From the NCBI GenBank assembly GCA_901472455.1, contig LR590464.1, positions 3,286,001-3,350,000 of the forward strand: a stretch of DNA of 64,000 nt, in the 5' to 3' direction. Under the pieces are notes generated by a model, which saw only the letters and a program-made list of their open reading frames with translations, did no database searches and was not told the origin of the DNA. Positions 11,337 through 20,051 of the stretch are shown here, piece by piece. The DNA comes from Leclercia adecarboxylata. Its GTDB lineage: Bacteria; Pseudomonadota; Gammaproteobacteria; Enterobacterales; Enterobacteriaceae. Position numbers and translations under genes: made by a program. Every line of letters starts with the position of its first letter. Position 1 is the stretch's first letter.

Positions 11337-11577
11337 ATGCGCGAGAACGGGTTTGCACCGGAATACAGCCAATGCCATTACCCAGTACTTTAATAAAGCT
11401 AACCAGCCTTCTCAGCAGGAGACGCTGGGACAAATCGTTGTGGAGCTACTGAGGGAAGGAAAAATCCTCAACCGGAAAGCCATCTGCACCCGACTGCTTT
11501 ACCGGATGGAACAGGCAACCGATCAGGAAGAGGAGAGCCGTTACCAAACGCTGATTGGCCTGCTTTTTGAACGTTAA
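11337..11577 (+). CDS. ycgZ: YcgZ, small connector of the blue-light/Rcs pathway (one frameshift)
   Basis: Small cytoplasmic protein, first gene of the BluR-repressed operon; with YmgA and AriR it feeds into the Rcs phosphorelay and lowers curli while raising colanic acid in E. coli. The ATG at 11337 has an AGGAG eight bases upstream, but its frame stops early. Removing one G from the GGG at 11349-11351 joins it to the conserved frame (NAITQYFNKAN, then QQETLGQIVVELLREG and ending LIGLLFER), giving about 80 residues, close to the 78 of E. coli YcgZ. Without repair, translation would have to begin at a TTG at 11353. The whole product is a single helical domain of the YmgB/YcgZ type. Next gene ymgA after 139 bases. 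Confidence 0.82.
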
Positions 11578-11716
11578 GATATGTAAGCCCACAGCCGCTA
11601 ATTGAATTGTTTTCAAGTCGGTTTTTTCTCCAGGACAGTTTTTTTATACTGTCACGACAGACTGACTTAAGGCCGCAATTCCTCTAACAGGTAAGTGTGG
11701 CAACAGAGACGTAGTT

Positions 11717-12031
11717 ATGAACAGAAGTGACCATGAACGATTAACTGATGAACTTATTGGCGAAGCCACTCTTTCTTTGCTTAAGGATAACGGCCCCATC
11801 AGCATGAAACTCTTGCTACAGAGGCTGCAACAGATGTTATCGGCAGAGCGAGACGGCCAGCGTCGGAACGTGCTTTCCCAAATCATCCTGGAAATTTCCA
11901 ACGATGGTAAAGGTGGTGCCCAACGCAAGCCAATGAATGAACAGCAGGATTGGGACACGGATGGTCGAAACAACAGCAATGTTTATCCTCTGTTTGGCAA
12001 TAGCCAGCACGCCAACAGCAAAAAACACTGA
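11717..12031 (+). CDS. ymgA: YmgA-like connector protein
   Basis: Second gene of the ycgZ-ymgA-ariR operon, 104 residues (E. coli YmgA ~90). The first 65 residues form the helical core seen across this small family (LTDELIGEATLSLLKDN, then KLLLQRLQQML). The rest is a polar, Asn- and Gln-rich tail with no recognised motif. Family members activate the Rcs phosphorelay, probably by contacting RcsC; no enzymatic residues are expected. The gene is intact and starts at ATG. The assignment rests on the core pattern and operon position; the tail differs from E. coli and its function is unknown. Confidence 0.75.
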   Translation: MNRSDHERLTDELIGEATLSLLKDNGPISMKLLLQRLQQMLSAERDGQRRNVLSQIILEISNDGKGGAQRKPMNEQQDWDTDGRNNSNVYPLFGNSQHANSKKH

Positions 12032-12069
12032 CTGTATTATTAATTTATTAACTTAACCGGTGTGACACT

Positions 12070-12348
12070 ATGAGCCAGGCTATGCTCCAGAATCCAGACT
12101 TGTACGAAGAACTGCCTAATGCTGCGTTATCCAACTATTTCCGCAGCGCGGGCGGTTTGTTAGCCGAAGAGTGGGCGCTGCTTGAATCTGTGATGGGCGC
12201 TATTCATGCTGCGAAGGAACCGGTGACCAATAAAGCGATTATTTTACGACTGATTAAGCAGATTGAGTCCACTCACGACGTCGTCAAAGCCGATATCATC
12301 CGTAAAACGCTGGAAATTATTGTCGATCACACCCAGGACGACCTCTGA
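12070..12348 (+). CDS. ariR: AriR (YmgB), acid-resistance and biofilm regulator
   Basis: Third gene of the blue-light operon, 92 residues (E. coli AriR 88), intact. In E. coli the protein is a helical dimer with a Hha-like fold that represses biofilm formation and aids acid resistance, acting through RcsB. The family signature is clear: ALSNYFRSAGGLLAEE, then NKAIILRLIKQIEST and the C-terminal KADIIRKTLEI. It follows ymgA by 38 bases and is followed by a strong terminator at 12364, so it closes the operon. No ymgC homologue follows, unlike the E. coli operon. Confidence 0.88.
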   Translation: MSQAMLQNPDLYEELPNAALSNYFRSAGGLLAEEWALLESVMGAIHAAKEPVTNKAIILRLIKQIESTHDVVKADIIRKTLEIIVDHTQDDL

Positions 12349-12363
12349 GCGCCCCGCTGAATT

Positions 12364-12401
12364 AAACGCCGACTGTACTGTCCTGCCGTCGGCGTTTTTT
12401 T
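12364..12401 (+). terminator. Rho-independent terminator after ariR
   Basis: Ten-base stem AAACGCCGAC/GTCGGCGTTT with a 14-base loop, followed directly by a run of T. It ends the ycgZ-ymgA-ariR transcript and faces the convergent cytochrome gene. Confidence 0.85.
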
Positions 12402-12435
12402 ATCCAAACCCGTAGCACTGCTGCTCTACATCGCT

Positions 12436-12963
12436 CTACAACATACGCCGCAAAATTTCCCCCTGGCCTTGAAGGGTATATCGAATCACTGCCGCCACGT
12501 GCATGAACAAAATCACGCCAAGTGTAATGCAGCTCACCCGATGAATTTTGAAGAAGAAATCGTTAATCACGTCAACGTTAACGGGCCGGGAAACGTGCAG
12601 TAAACCAAAGAACTGATAATCCTTATGCAGCATTAAAAACCCGCTTACCAGCACCAGCATGATGGTCAGGTAAAAGATTTCATGCAGAAAGACCACCAGC
12701 TGTTTTTTACGTCCAGCCACGCTATCCGGGTAGGGCACTGACGGGCGAAAGAAGCGCCAGATAAAGCGCACCAGCATAATGGGGGTCGCCATTGTCCCGA
12801 GCGACATGTTTAGCACCGAGAAAAAATGGAACCAGCGCGTCCCTTCCAGCGCGTGAAGTATATACCCCATGCACATGGCATAAATAATCACTGCCGCCAC
12901 CACCCAGTGCAGCAGACGGGAAAAGGGATCGTAACGATTCGCTACCCTACGTGAAGCATACAT
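12436..12963 (-). CDS. Cytochrome b561 family protein
   Basis: Inner-membrane di-haem b-type cytochrome of the CybB/YodB/YceJ family, 175 residues, intact. Four hydrophobic helices are visible. Candidate haem-ligating histidines are in LLHWVV (helix 1), FLHEIFY, KIHRVS and LFMHVAAV (helix 4), the usual spacing for the family, which passes electrons from quinol or superoxide. The family is clear but which paralogue this is cannot be settled from memory. It is transcribed alone, convergent with ariR. The ATG at 12963 starts MYASRRVANRYDP; a weak AGGACA ribosome site precedes it. No regulatory site recognised. Confidence 0.8.
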   Translation of the reverse strand: MYASRRVANRYDPFSRLLHWVVAAVIIYAMCMGYILHALEGTRWFHFFSVLNMSLGTMATPIMLVRFIWRFFRPSVPYPDSVAGRKKQLVVFLHEIFYLTIMLVLVSGFLMLHKDYQFFGLLHVSRPVNVDVINDFFFKIHRVSCITLGVILFMHVAAVIRYTLQGQGEILRRML

Positions 12964-13318
12964 AAAACATTGTCCTCAAAATTCAACCCAAAGAAGGCCA
13001 CCTCCTGTGGGTAATTAGCTGTGATCATAATTTTTGTGCGCAGCCTGCGCGGTTATCATCCCTGGGGGCCAGAACGGCTTTTCCTGGCGATATCATAGGT
13101 ATCCTGGCCTGAGCGATATATGAGAAAGGAGGCGATGTGCCTAAGAATCATTCGCCAGAATGATGAGAAAATTCTGAAGCCAGAACCTTAACGGCTGTCG
13201 GGATAACGGTTTACCTCCCTGCCCCGCAGCGTTACAATGCCCGCCCTTAATGTATGGGATCTCCTCCCGGCGCCCACCTGGTGTGCGCATCTGACCTGTC
13301 ATCAGAACGAGAACAAAC
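12964..13318. other. Divergent intergenic region, cytochrome b561 / yegQ
   Basis: 355 bases containing the promoters of the two diverging genes. I see an AAAGGAGG sequence at about 13122-13129 followed by very short frames only (8-18 codons), discussed under rejected items, and no stable hairpin with a U tract. Nothing else was recognised. Confidence 0.4.
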
Positions 13319-14681
13319 ATGTTTAAACCGGAACTCCTCTCCCCGGCGGGAACGCTGAAAAATATGCGTTACGCTTTCGCCTATGGCGCCGATGCCGTCT
13401 ATGCGGGCCAGCCGCGTTACTCACTGCGCGTGCGTAATAACGAATTCAACCACGAGAATCTGCAGCTCGGCATCAACGAAGCCCACGCGCAGGGGAAAAA
13501 ATTCTACGTGGTGGTGAATATCGCCCCGCATAACGCCAAGTTGAAAACCTTTATCCGCGACCTGAAACCGGTGGTGGAGATGGGGCCTGATGCCTTGATT
13601 ATGTCGGACCCGGGTTTAATCATGTTGGTACGGGAAAACTTTCCGGAGATGGACATTCACCTCTCGGTGCAGGCCAATGCCGTTAACTGGGCAACAGTGA
13701 AATTCTGGCAGCAGATGGGGCTGACCCGCGTGATTCTGTCCCGCGAGCTGTCGCTGGAAGAGATCGAAGAGATCCGCAGCCAGGTGCCGGAAATGGAGCT
13801 TGAGATTTTCGTCCACGGGGCACTGTGCATGGCTTATTCTGGCCGCTGCCTGCTCTCTGGCTACATCAACAAACGTGACCCGAACCAGGGGACCTGCACC
13901 AACGCCTGCCGCTGGGAATATAAAGTCCAGGAAGGTAAACAGGATGAGGTGGGCAATATCGTGCATAAGCACGAGCCGATCCCGGTGCAGACCATTGAGC
14001 CAACATTAGGTCTGGGTGCGCCAACCGACAGCGTGTTTATGATTGAAGAGGCCCAGCGTCCGGGCGAATACATGACGGCGTTCGAAGATGAGCACGGCAC
14101 CTACATCATGAACTCCAAAGATCTGCGCGCCATCGCCCACGTTGAGCGCCTGACCCAGATGGGCGTGCACTCGCTGAAGATCGAAGGCCGCACCAAATCT
14201 TATTACTACTGCGCGCGTACCGCCCAGGTCTACCGCAAGGCGATCGACGACGCGGCGGCGGGTAAACCGTTCGACCCGACCCTGCTGGAAACACTGGAAG
14301 GGCTGGCACACCGTGGCTACACCGAAGGCTTCCTGCGTCGTCATACCCATGACGATTACCAGAACTATGAATATGGCCACTCGCTTTCCGAGCGCCAGCA
14401 GTTTGTCGGGGAGTTCACCGGCGAGCGCAAAGGTCCACTGGCAGCGGTTGCGGTGAAAAACAAATTCCTTGTGGGCAACAGCCTGGAGTTGATGACCCCC
14501 ACAGGGCAACGTGAATTTCACTCTCGAACATATGCAGAATGGTAAAGGTGAAGCCGTATCAGTCGCACCGGGAGATGGTCATACCGTCTGGCTGCCTGTG
14601 CCGGAAGATATTTCGCTGGATTATGCCCTGCTGATGCGTAATTTCACCGGGGAAAACACCCGTAACCCGCATGCTGGCTAG
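13319..14681 (+). CDS. trhP: TrhP (YegQ), tRNA 5-hydroxyuridine synthesis protein (one frameshift)
   Basis: U32 'peptidase' family protein that in E. coli makes 5-hydroxyuridine at tRNA position 34 in a prephenate-dependent route. It carries the U32 core LLSPAGTLKNMRYAFAYGAD near the N-terminus, the family signature region EIFVHGALCMAYSGRC (about residues 160-175) and clustered cysteines (CLLSG, CTNACRW) consistent with iron-sulfur binding. The frame breaks once, at an extra C in the run near 14500. Beyond it similarity continues to NFTGENTRNPHAG and a TAG at 14679, giving about 453 residues as in E. coli. It stands alone on the plus strand and is followed by the sRNA gene cyaR, as in E. coli. 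Confidence 0.93.
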
Positions 14682-14713
14682 TCAATTGTGTTATTTTTGG
14701 TATGGGATGATTC

Positions 14714-14729
14714 TTAGAATCCGATCACA
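14714..14729 (+). promoter_or_regulatory. Likely CRP site for cyaR
   Basis: TTAGA-N6-TCACA resembles the TGTGA-N6-TCACA consensus, with a perfect right half. Its centre lies about 42 bases before the expected CyaR start at 14764, the spacing of class II CRP activation. A -10-like TATTAT/TTGATAA lies between. CyaR is known to be CRP-dependent in E. coli. Confidence 0.6.
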
Positions 14730-14763
14730 TACCGCTGCGTTTTTTACGGTTATTATTGATAAC

Positions 14764-14850
14764 GCTGAAAAACATAACCCATAAATGCTAGCTGTACCAG
14801 GAACCACCTCCTTAGCCTGAGTAATCTCCCTTACGCAGGCTAATTTTTTT
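14764..14850 (+). ncRNA. cyaR: CyaR (RyeE) Hfq-dependent small RNA
   Basis: Hfq-binding sRNA that represses ompX, luxS, nadE and yqaE mRNAs in E. coli. The 87-base sequence matches E. coli CyaR almost base for base: it begins GCTGAAAAACATAACCCAT, carries the conserved ACCAGGAACCACCTCCTT seed region, and ends in a terminator hairpin (TTAGCCTG.../...GCAGGCTAA) with a run of T. Two changes in the terminator stem relative to K-12 keep pairing largely intact. It sits directly downstream of yegQ as in E. coli and has a CRP site upstream. Confidence 0.95.
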
Positions 14851-15047
14851 GTCTGTAAAACGCCCTTCTTCCGCGTTCGCCCCTGCTTTTCTGCCCCCCA
14901 TCCATAAGTTTCCCTAACGTAAATTTATCTTTATTTTCAATGAGAAATGCCGGAATTTATGAATTTCGTAAAGTCAGGCTTTTCAAGCACCTGTACGATG
15001 TTATTCTCTGTATGAATGGAATTTCACTTAAGGATAAGGAGAAATAC

Positions 15048-15386
15048 ATGTACTGGGTGGTTGAAGAGAGGATGGTGTGCCCGCGTACCGGAACAACTTT
15101 CATTCATGTTCTTACTGTTAAAAATCTCAGGCTGATAATCTGGTATAAAGGCGATTACTTTATCAGCCCTGGCTCGGTTCTGGTGACCGGCCCTTTCGGA
15201 ATCGCTGTGGATGGCAGGCTCAGAAAGTTGCACATCCTGCGAGCGTTTCCTTATACCCCGCCCTTTTGGTCATCATTTCTGGCGAACTCGACGTGCCCGG
15301 GCAATAACGGCACCTTGCTCACCCGCTGCGAACATCGCCAGGATTGTGTGTTCGCTTTGTGCCCTTATGGTGCTATAGCGTCATAA
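15048..15386 (+). CDS. Hypothetical protein, 112 residues
   Basis: Not recognised. I chose the ATG at 15048 because AAGGAG precedes it by seven bases; the frame stays open upstream to 14940, but that part is AT-rich and lacks a good ribosome site. The product begins MYWVVEERMVCPRTG, weakly like the opening of CadC-type winged-helix regulators, but no full domain can be traced. It has six cysteines, several in its last third (CPGN, CEHRQDC, CPYG), without a clear zinc-finger spacing. It occupies the slot between yegQ-cyaR and yegS, where E. coli lineages carry variable genes. A hairpin terminator follows at 15399. It could be a recently acquired or decaying gene. Confidence 0.45.
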   Translation: MYWVVEERMVCPRTGTTFIHVLTVKNLRLIIWYKGDYFISPGSVLVTGPFGIAVDGRLRKLHILRAFPYTPPFWSSFLANSTCPGNNGTLLTRCEHRQDCVFALCPYGAIAS

Positions 15387-15398
15387 ACGAGTTGGTCC

Positions 15399-15436
15399 GA
15401 GTGGCGCACGTTTTGGCTCGCCACTCATTTAATTTT
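15399..15436 (+). terminator. Hairpin terminator after the 15048 gene
   Basis: Perfect eight-base stem GAGTGGCG/CGCCACTC with a 12-base loop, followed by ATTTAATTTTTA. It separates the unknown gene from yegS. Confidence 0.7.
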
Positions 15437-15514
15437 TATCCTTTCGTCCTCTTCTTACCCGCTTTTCTCCGCGCTGCGATACACTTTTGAAAGATCAGCA
15501 CAGGAGCAATGTGG

Positions 15515-16414
15515 ATGGCGACCTATCCGGCAAGTTTATTAATTCTGAACGGCAAGGGCTCAGGCAACGAACTGTTGCGCGAAGCCGTAACGCTTCTTCG
15601 GGAAGAAGGCGTGGTGATCCATGTCCGCGTGACATGGGAGAAAGGTGATGCAGCACGTTATATACAGGAAGCCTGCGATCTCGCGGTGGAAACTGTCATT
15701 GCAGGCGGTGGCGATGGCACAATCAATGAAGTGGCGACGGCGCTAATTGCCCTGCCAGAGGCGCAGCGTCCCGCGCTGGGCATTTTGCCGCTCGGCACCG
15801 CCAACGATTTTGCCACCAGCGCCGGGATCCCCGACAGCCTCGATAAAGCATTGCAGCTGGCGATTGCGGGTAAAGCCACGGCGGTAGATATTGCCCGGGT
15901 GAATGATGAAACCTGCTTTATCAATATGGCCACCGGCGGGTTTGGCACGCGTATTACCAGTGAAACCCCGGAAAAAATGAAAGCCGCGCTGGGCGGCGTC
16001 TCATATCTGCTTCACGGACTGGCGCGGATGGATTTACTCAAGCCCGACAGCTGTGAAATTCGCGGCGAGAATTTTCGCTGGCAAGGGGATGCGCTGGTGA
16101 TCGGTATCGGTAACGGCCGTCAGGCGGGAGGCGGGCAGCAGCTCTGCCCGGATGCGTTGATTAACGATGGACAGCTACAGCTGCGCATTTTTTCTGCCAA
16201 CGAACTGCTCCCGTCGCTGTTGACGACGCTGACCAACCCGGAAGAAAGCCCGAACGTCATTGACGGCCAGTCAGCCTGGTTTGAGATCGTCGCCCCGCAC
16301 GGCATGACCTTTAACCTGGATGGCGAACCGCTTAGCGGCGACCATTTCCGCATCACGCTCTTGCCCGGCACGCTCCAGTGTCGGTTGCCGCCGGATTGTC
16401 CACTTCTGCGCTGA
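15515..16414 (+). CDS. yegS: YegS, lipid kinase
   Basis: Soluble kinase of the diacylglycerol/sphingosine kinase fold; E. coli YegS phosphorylates phosphatidylglycerol in vitro. The product has 299 residues, the same as E. coli. The nucleotide-binding motif [10 protein letters not shown] (about residues 64-73) and the substrate-side [10 protein letters not shown] (about 92-101) are intact, as is the C-terminal beta-sandwich region with [10 protein letters not shown]. Two ATGs compete: AGGAG is only three bases from the one at 15509 but nine from 15515, and the latter gives the family start [10 protein letters not shown], so I use it. It stands alone between two terminator-like structures. Confidence 0.95.
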   Translation: MATYPASLLILNGKGSGNELLREAVTLLREEGVVIHVRVTWEKGDAARYIQEACDLAVETVIAGGGDGTINEVATALIALPEAQRPALGILPLGTANDFATSAGIPDSLDKALQLAIAGKATAVDIARVNDETCFINMATGGFGTRITSETPEKMKAALGGVSYLLHGLARMDLLKPDSCEIRGENFRWQGDALVIGIGNGRQAGGGQQLCPDALINDGQLQLRIFSANELLPSLLTTLTNPEESPNVIDGQSAWFEIVAPHGMTFNLDGEPLSGDHFRITLLPGTLQCRLPPDCPLLR

Positions 16415-16415
16415 A

Positions 16416-16490
16416 GGTCTGCCCGGCAGCGCTACGCCTGCCCGGGCCTACGTTTTTTGTAGGCCAGGTAAGCGCAGCACCATCCGGCAT
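16416..16490. repeat. REP/BIME-like element between yegS and the ABC operon
   Basis: Two REP-like units in opposite orientation: GCCCGGCAGCGCTACGCCTG then GGGCCTAC, a T run, and GTAGGCC...CACCATCCGGC. GGCCTAC/GTAGGCC pair around the T run. It lies between convergent yegS and the ABC gene, the usual place for enterobacterial BIMEs, and may also act as a bidirectional terminator. Confidence 0.7.
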
Positions 16491-17265
16491 TAGTAGACCG
16501 CCACCTCCCGGGCCATCTCGCGGGAATACTGCTGGCTGGCGTTCACCAGCATCCGGGTGTAATCCGTTTGCGCCTGCCCCGCTACCAGGTCATCTACCGT
16601 CAGGGTTTCGAGGATTTTTCCCGTACTGCATCACCGCTACCTTCTGGCAGAGATGGGCGATCACCCCCGAGATCGTGCGTCACCATCAGGTAGGTGAGGT
16701 TCGACTCGCGTTGCAGTTCTGCCAGCAGGTTTAAGATCTCCGCCTGCACCGACACATCCAGCGCCGAGGTCGGCTCGTCAAGCAGCAGCACCTGTGGCTC
16801 CAGAATCAGCGCCCGGGCAATCGCCACACGCTGGCGCTGACCGCCGGAGAGCTGATGCGGATAACGGTCACGGAAGGCGCGGTTGAGGCCCACTTTATCC
16901 AGCAGAGCGTGGATGCGCCGCTCCCGATCGTTGATGCCGTGAATTTGCAGCGGCTCTTCCAGAATATCGCCGATGGTGTGGCGAGGGTGCAGCGAACCAT
17001 AGGGGTCCTGAAACACCATCTGCACCAGCCGACAGCGTTGGGGGCTGATGCGTCGCCCCAGCGGCTGGCCGTTAATCGACAGCGCCCCGTCCCAGTGGGT
17101 GAACAACCCGGCCAGGCACTTCAGTACCGTGGTTTTGCCGGAACCGGACTCCCCCACCAGGCCGTAAATCTCCCCCGGCTGGACGTTAATGTTGACGTCA
17201 TACAGGACCTGGCTGCGTTTCTCGCCTTCGCCGAACGCCAGATTCAGGTTTTTTACCTCGATCAT
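16490..17265 (-). CDS. Peptide-type ABC transporter ATPase, second subunit (frameshifted)
   Basis: ATP-binding subunit of the DppF/GsiA type, last gene of the minus-strand enolase-ABC operon. Walker A is GLVGESGSGKTT (about residues 36-47), the signature is HQLSGGQRQRVAIARAL and Walker B is [12 protein letters not shown], followed by the switch His in VTHDLG. Two extra bases, a G near 16664 and an A near 16616, shift the end; repairing both gives about 257 residues finishing at TAA 16490. The product pairs with the ATPase encoded just upstream to drive import through the two permeases. It has no separate promoter that I can see, nine bases separating it from the preceding gene. The imported compound is unknown. 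Confidence 0.88.
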
Positions 17266-17274
17266 CTTCGCTCC

Positions 17275-18148
17275 TTATTCCGTCAACCAGCTGGCCTGGC
17301 GCTGCAACACCGGCAGCACCGGACGGCGGTGGTTCATCTCTGGGAGGGCGTTGATAAGCCCCTGGGTATAGGGGTGCTTCGCATTATGCAGGTCACAGGC
17401 GGCAATCGACTCCACCACCCGTCCGGCATACATCACCAGCACCCGATCGCAGAAGCTGCGCACCAGGTTGATATCGTGGCTGATAAAGATCAGCCCCAGC
17501 CCACGGGACTGGACCAAATCGTCAAGTAATCCCAGCACCTGCAGCCGCACCGAAACGTCCAGCGCCGAGGTCGGTTCATCGGCGATCACCAGCTCCGGGT
17601 CAGTGATCAGCATCATGGCAATCATGATGCGCTGCCCCTGCCCGCCGGAGATCTCGTGCGGATAGAGCTGATACACCCGCTCCGGCTGGCGAATGCGCAC
17701 CACGTCCAGCATCTCAAGCACTTTGGCTTTCGCCTCCGCCTTACGCCCCGGATGGTGGGTCAGCCAGGCCTCAGCAATCTGATCCCCGACGCACACCACC
17801 GGGTTGAGGGAGTATTTCGGGTCCTGCATGATCATCGAAATACGCTTGCCGCGAATGCCGCGCATCTGCGCCTCGCTGACGGTGCGTAAGTCCACATCGC
17901 CAAACTGCATCCGGGTGGCACTGATCTGCGCCTTTGCCGGGTGCAGGCGCAGCAGCGCCCGCCCGACGGTGGATTTCCCGGAACCCCGACTCGCCGACAA
18001 TCGCCAGCTTCTCTCGCCCGAGTTGAAAGGAGACGCCGCGCACCGCGTTGGTGACCGCGCGTCCGTTGATAAAGTCAACGTGCAGGTCACGCACGTCCAG
18101 CAGTGGCGCATCAGTTGCTGCGAGGATCGAGGATGTCACGTAAGCCAT
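17275..18148 (-). CDS. Peptide-type ABC transporter ATPase, first subunit (one frameshift)
   Basis: DppD-like ATPase, about 290 residues once an extra G near 17985 is removed. That indel falls inside Walker A, splitting GESG from GSGKST. The remaining motifs are complete: [17 protein letters not shown] (signature), [14 protein letters not shown] (Walker B) and FISHDIN (switch His). The C-terminal [12 protein letters not shown] segment is typical of oligopeptide-transporter ATPases. The ATG at 18148 (MAYVTSSI) overlaps the end of the upstream permease by 38 bases when that gene is repaired. A later start is possible. The substrate is unknown; peptide, opine, nickel and sugar-acid oligomer importers share this architecture. 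Confidence 0.86.
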
Positions 18149-19017
18149 CTCCTAAAAAGTTGAACGCCAGGCTGTTGATCAGGATCGCCAGCCCCGGAAT
18201 AGTGACCACCCACCAGCACTCCATCATGTAGGTACGCCCGCTGGAGATCATCGCTCCCCCACTCCGGCTCCGGCGGCTGTGCGCCGAGGCCGAGGAAGCC
18301 GAGACCAGCGGCAGTCAGGATGATACCGGCCATGTTCATGGTGATACGGATAATCACTGACGGCAGGCACAGGGGAACGATATGCCGCCACAGCACCCGC
18401 ACCGGAGACGCGCCCTGTAAACGTACGGCAGAGATAAAGTCGGCCTGACGCAGCGAGAGGGTTTCGGCGCGGGCCAGACGGGCGATCGGCGGCCAGGCAG
18501 TGATCGTAATTGCAATGACCACGTGTTCCAGCCCCGGACCAAGCGCCGCGACAAACGCCAGCGCCAGCACCAGGCTCGGGAAAGAGATAAAGATATCGGT
18601 AACGCGCATCAACACCGCATCGACTTTGCCGCCAAAGTACCCAGCGGTCACGCCCAACAGCAGCCCCAGAGGCCCGACGGTGACCGACACCAGCAGCACG
18701 ATATAGAGCGTGATGCGCGAGCCGTAGACCAGGCGGCTGAAGATATCCCGGCCAAACTCGTCTGTGCCGAACCAGTGCTGTGCATTCGGTGCCACCAGGG
18801 CGTTATTCAGATCCTGCACCAGCGGGTTGTAGGGCGCGATCCACGGCGCGAAGGCTGCTACGATCAACAGCAGCAGGATGATGCCGCCACCGATGGCCGT
18901 CAGCGGGTTACGCGCCATCTGTCCGACAAACCCGAAGGTGCGGCGGGCCATCCGCGTCAGACGCTGGCGCCCTTCGCTGCGGACAGGTTGCAGAGGTGTA
19001 TCCAGAGAAACGGTCAT
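18111..19017 (-). CDS. ABC transporter permease, DppC-like (one frameshift)
   Basis: Inner-membrane permease of the oligopeptide type, about 302 residues after repair of one indel near 18250. It has the N-terminal OppC-type extension and TM1 (about residues 40-60), the [20 protein letters not shown] signature typical of DppC/OppC, and the EAA-like cytoplasmic loop [20 protein letters not shown] that docks on the ATPase. The corrected C-terminus reads [14 protein letters not shown] before a TGA at 18111-18113, the standard ending of this family and strong support for the repair. Its start overlaps the upstream permease stop by four bases. Confidence 0.9.
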
Positions 19018-20051
19018 GATTTCGTCCTCGGGTCAAAGAGTTGATACAGCATGTCGGAGAGCAGGTTCAGCATCACAAAGATGATCCCCACCAGCAGCAC
19101 GCAGCCCATCACCGCGTTCATGTCCCCCAGCAGCAGGCTACCGGTGAGATAGGAGCCAAAACCCGGCCAGGAGAAGACGGTTTCAATCAGTACCGCCCCT
19201 TCCAGCAGCGAGCCATAGGCCAGCGCGACCACGGTAAGCAGCTGCACCAGGATATTGCGAAACGCGTGGTTCCAGATCACCTGCCGCTCGGTTAAACCTT
19301 TCACCCGGGCGGTGATGATGAACTCCTGCGACAGCTGGGCCAGCATAAAGCTGCGGGTCATGCGGCTGATGTAGGCCAGCGAGTGGAACCCCAGCAGCGA
19401 GGCGGGCAGGACCAGATGGTTGATGGCGTTCCAGAACACCGTGCTGTTGCCTGCCAGCAGGGCATCGACGGTCATTAACCCGGTGCGGCGTGGCACCAGG
19501 CCATCCAGGCCCAGATCCAGCCGTCCGGCGCCGCCCACCCAGCCAAGCCAGGCGTAGAACAGCAGCAGGCCCATCATCCCGACCCAGAAGATTGGCGTGG
19601 AATACCCGGCGAGGCTGATGATGCGCACCACGTAATCCGAGACGCTGTTGCGTCGCGCGGCGGCCAGGACCCCCAGCGGAATGCCTAAACCGGCCCCGAC
19701 AATAATCGCCATCGTCGCCAGCTCCAGCGTCGCCGGGAAGACACGCAGAATGTCATCCAGCACCGGTTTACCGGTCAGCAGGGCATTCCCAAAATCCCCC
19801 TGCAGCAGGTTGCCAAGGTAGATACCGAACTGCGTCAGCAACGACTGATCAAAACCCAGCTGGTGATAGACCTGTTGGTAGGTGCTGTGGTCGGCATCCG
19901 GTCCGACAATCGCCAGCACCGGATCCACCGGCATCACGCGGCCAATAAAGAACGTCAGCACCAGCAGACCGAACAGGGTCACCAGCACCTGGGTTAACCG
20001 TTTTGAAAAACGGCGGGTGCGGGAGCCAGGCGCGAGGATCGCAACGCTCAT
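19014..20051 (-). CDS. ABC transporter permease, DppB-like
   Basis: Intact 345-residue inner-membrane permease of the DppB/OppB type. It has an N-terminal TM (LVTLFGLLVLTFFIGRVMPVD), the conserved QLGFDQSL segment before the periplasmic loop, about six TMs and the EAA motif region TARVKGLTERQVIWNHAFRN. It ends [16 protein letters not shown], typical of the family. The product forms a heterodimeric channel with the next gene's permease. The ATG overlaps the binding-protein stop by four bases, and the TGA overlaps the next start, so the set is translationally coupled. Confidence 0.92.
   Translation of the reverse strand: MSVAILAPGSRTRRFSKRLTQVLVTLFGLLVLTFFIGRVMPVDPVLAIVGPDADHSTYQQVYHQLGFDQSLLTQFGIYLGNLLQGDFGNALLTGKPVLDDILRVFPATLELATMAIIVGAGLGIPLGVLAAARRNSVSDYVVRIISLAGYSTPIFWVGMMGLLLFYAWLGWVGGAGRLDLGLDGLVPRRTGLMTVDALLAGNSTVFWNAINHLVLPASLLGFHSLAYISRMTRSFMLAQLSQEFIITARVKGLTERQVIWNHAFRNILVQLLTVVALAYGSLLEGAVLIETVFSWPGFGSYLTGSLLLGDMNAVMGCVLLVGIIFVMLNLLSDMLYQLFDPRTKS

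Noticed and set aside
11337-11391. Separate 17-codon leader peptide before ycgZ
   Set aside because: The ATG frame joins the conserved ycgZ frame if one G is removed, which fits the error pattern and the E. coli length better.
13115-13195. AAAGGAGG followed by ATG/GTG mini-frames upstream of yegQ
   Set aside because: The frames are only 18 and 8 codons, the first ATG is too close to the ribosome site, and there is no run of control codons or attenuator hairpin to support a leader peptide.
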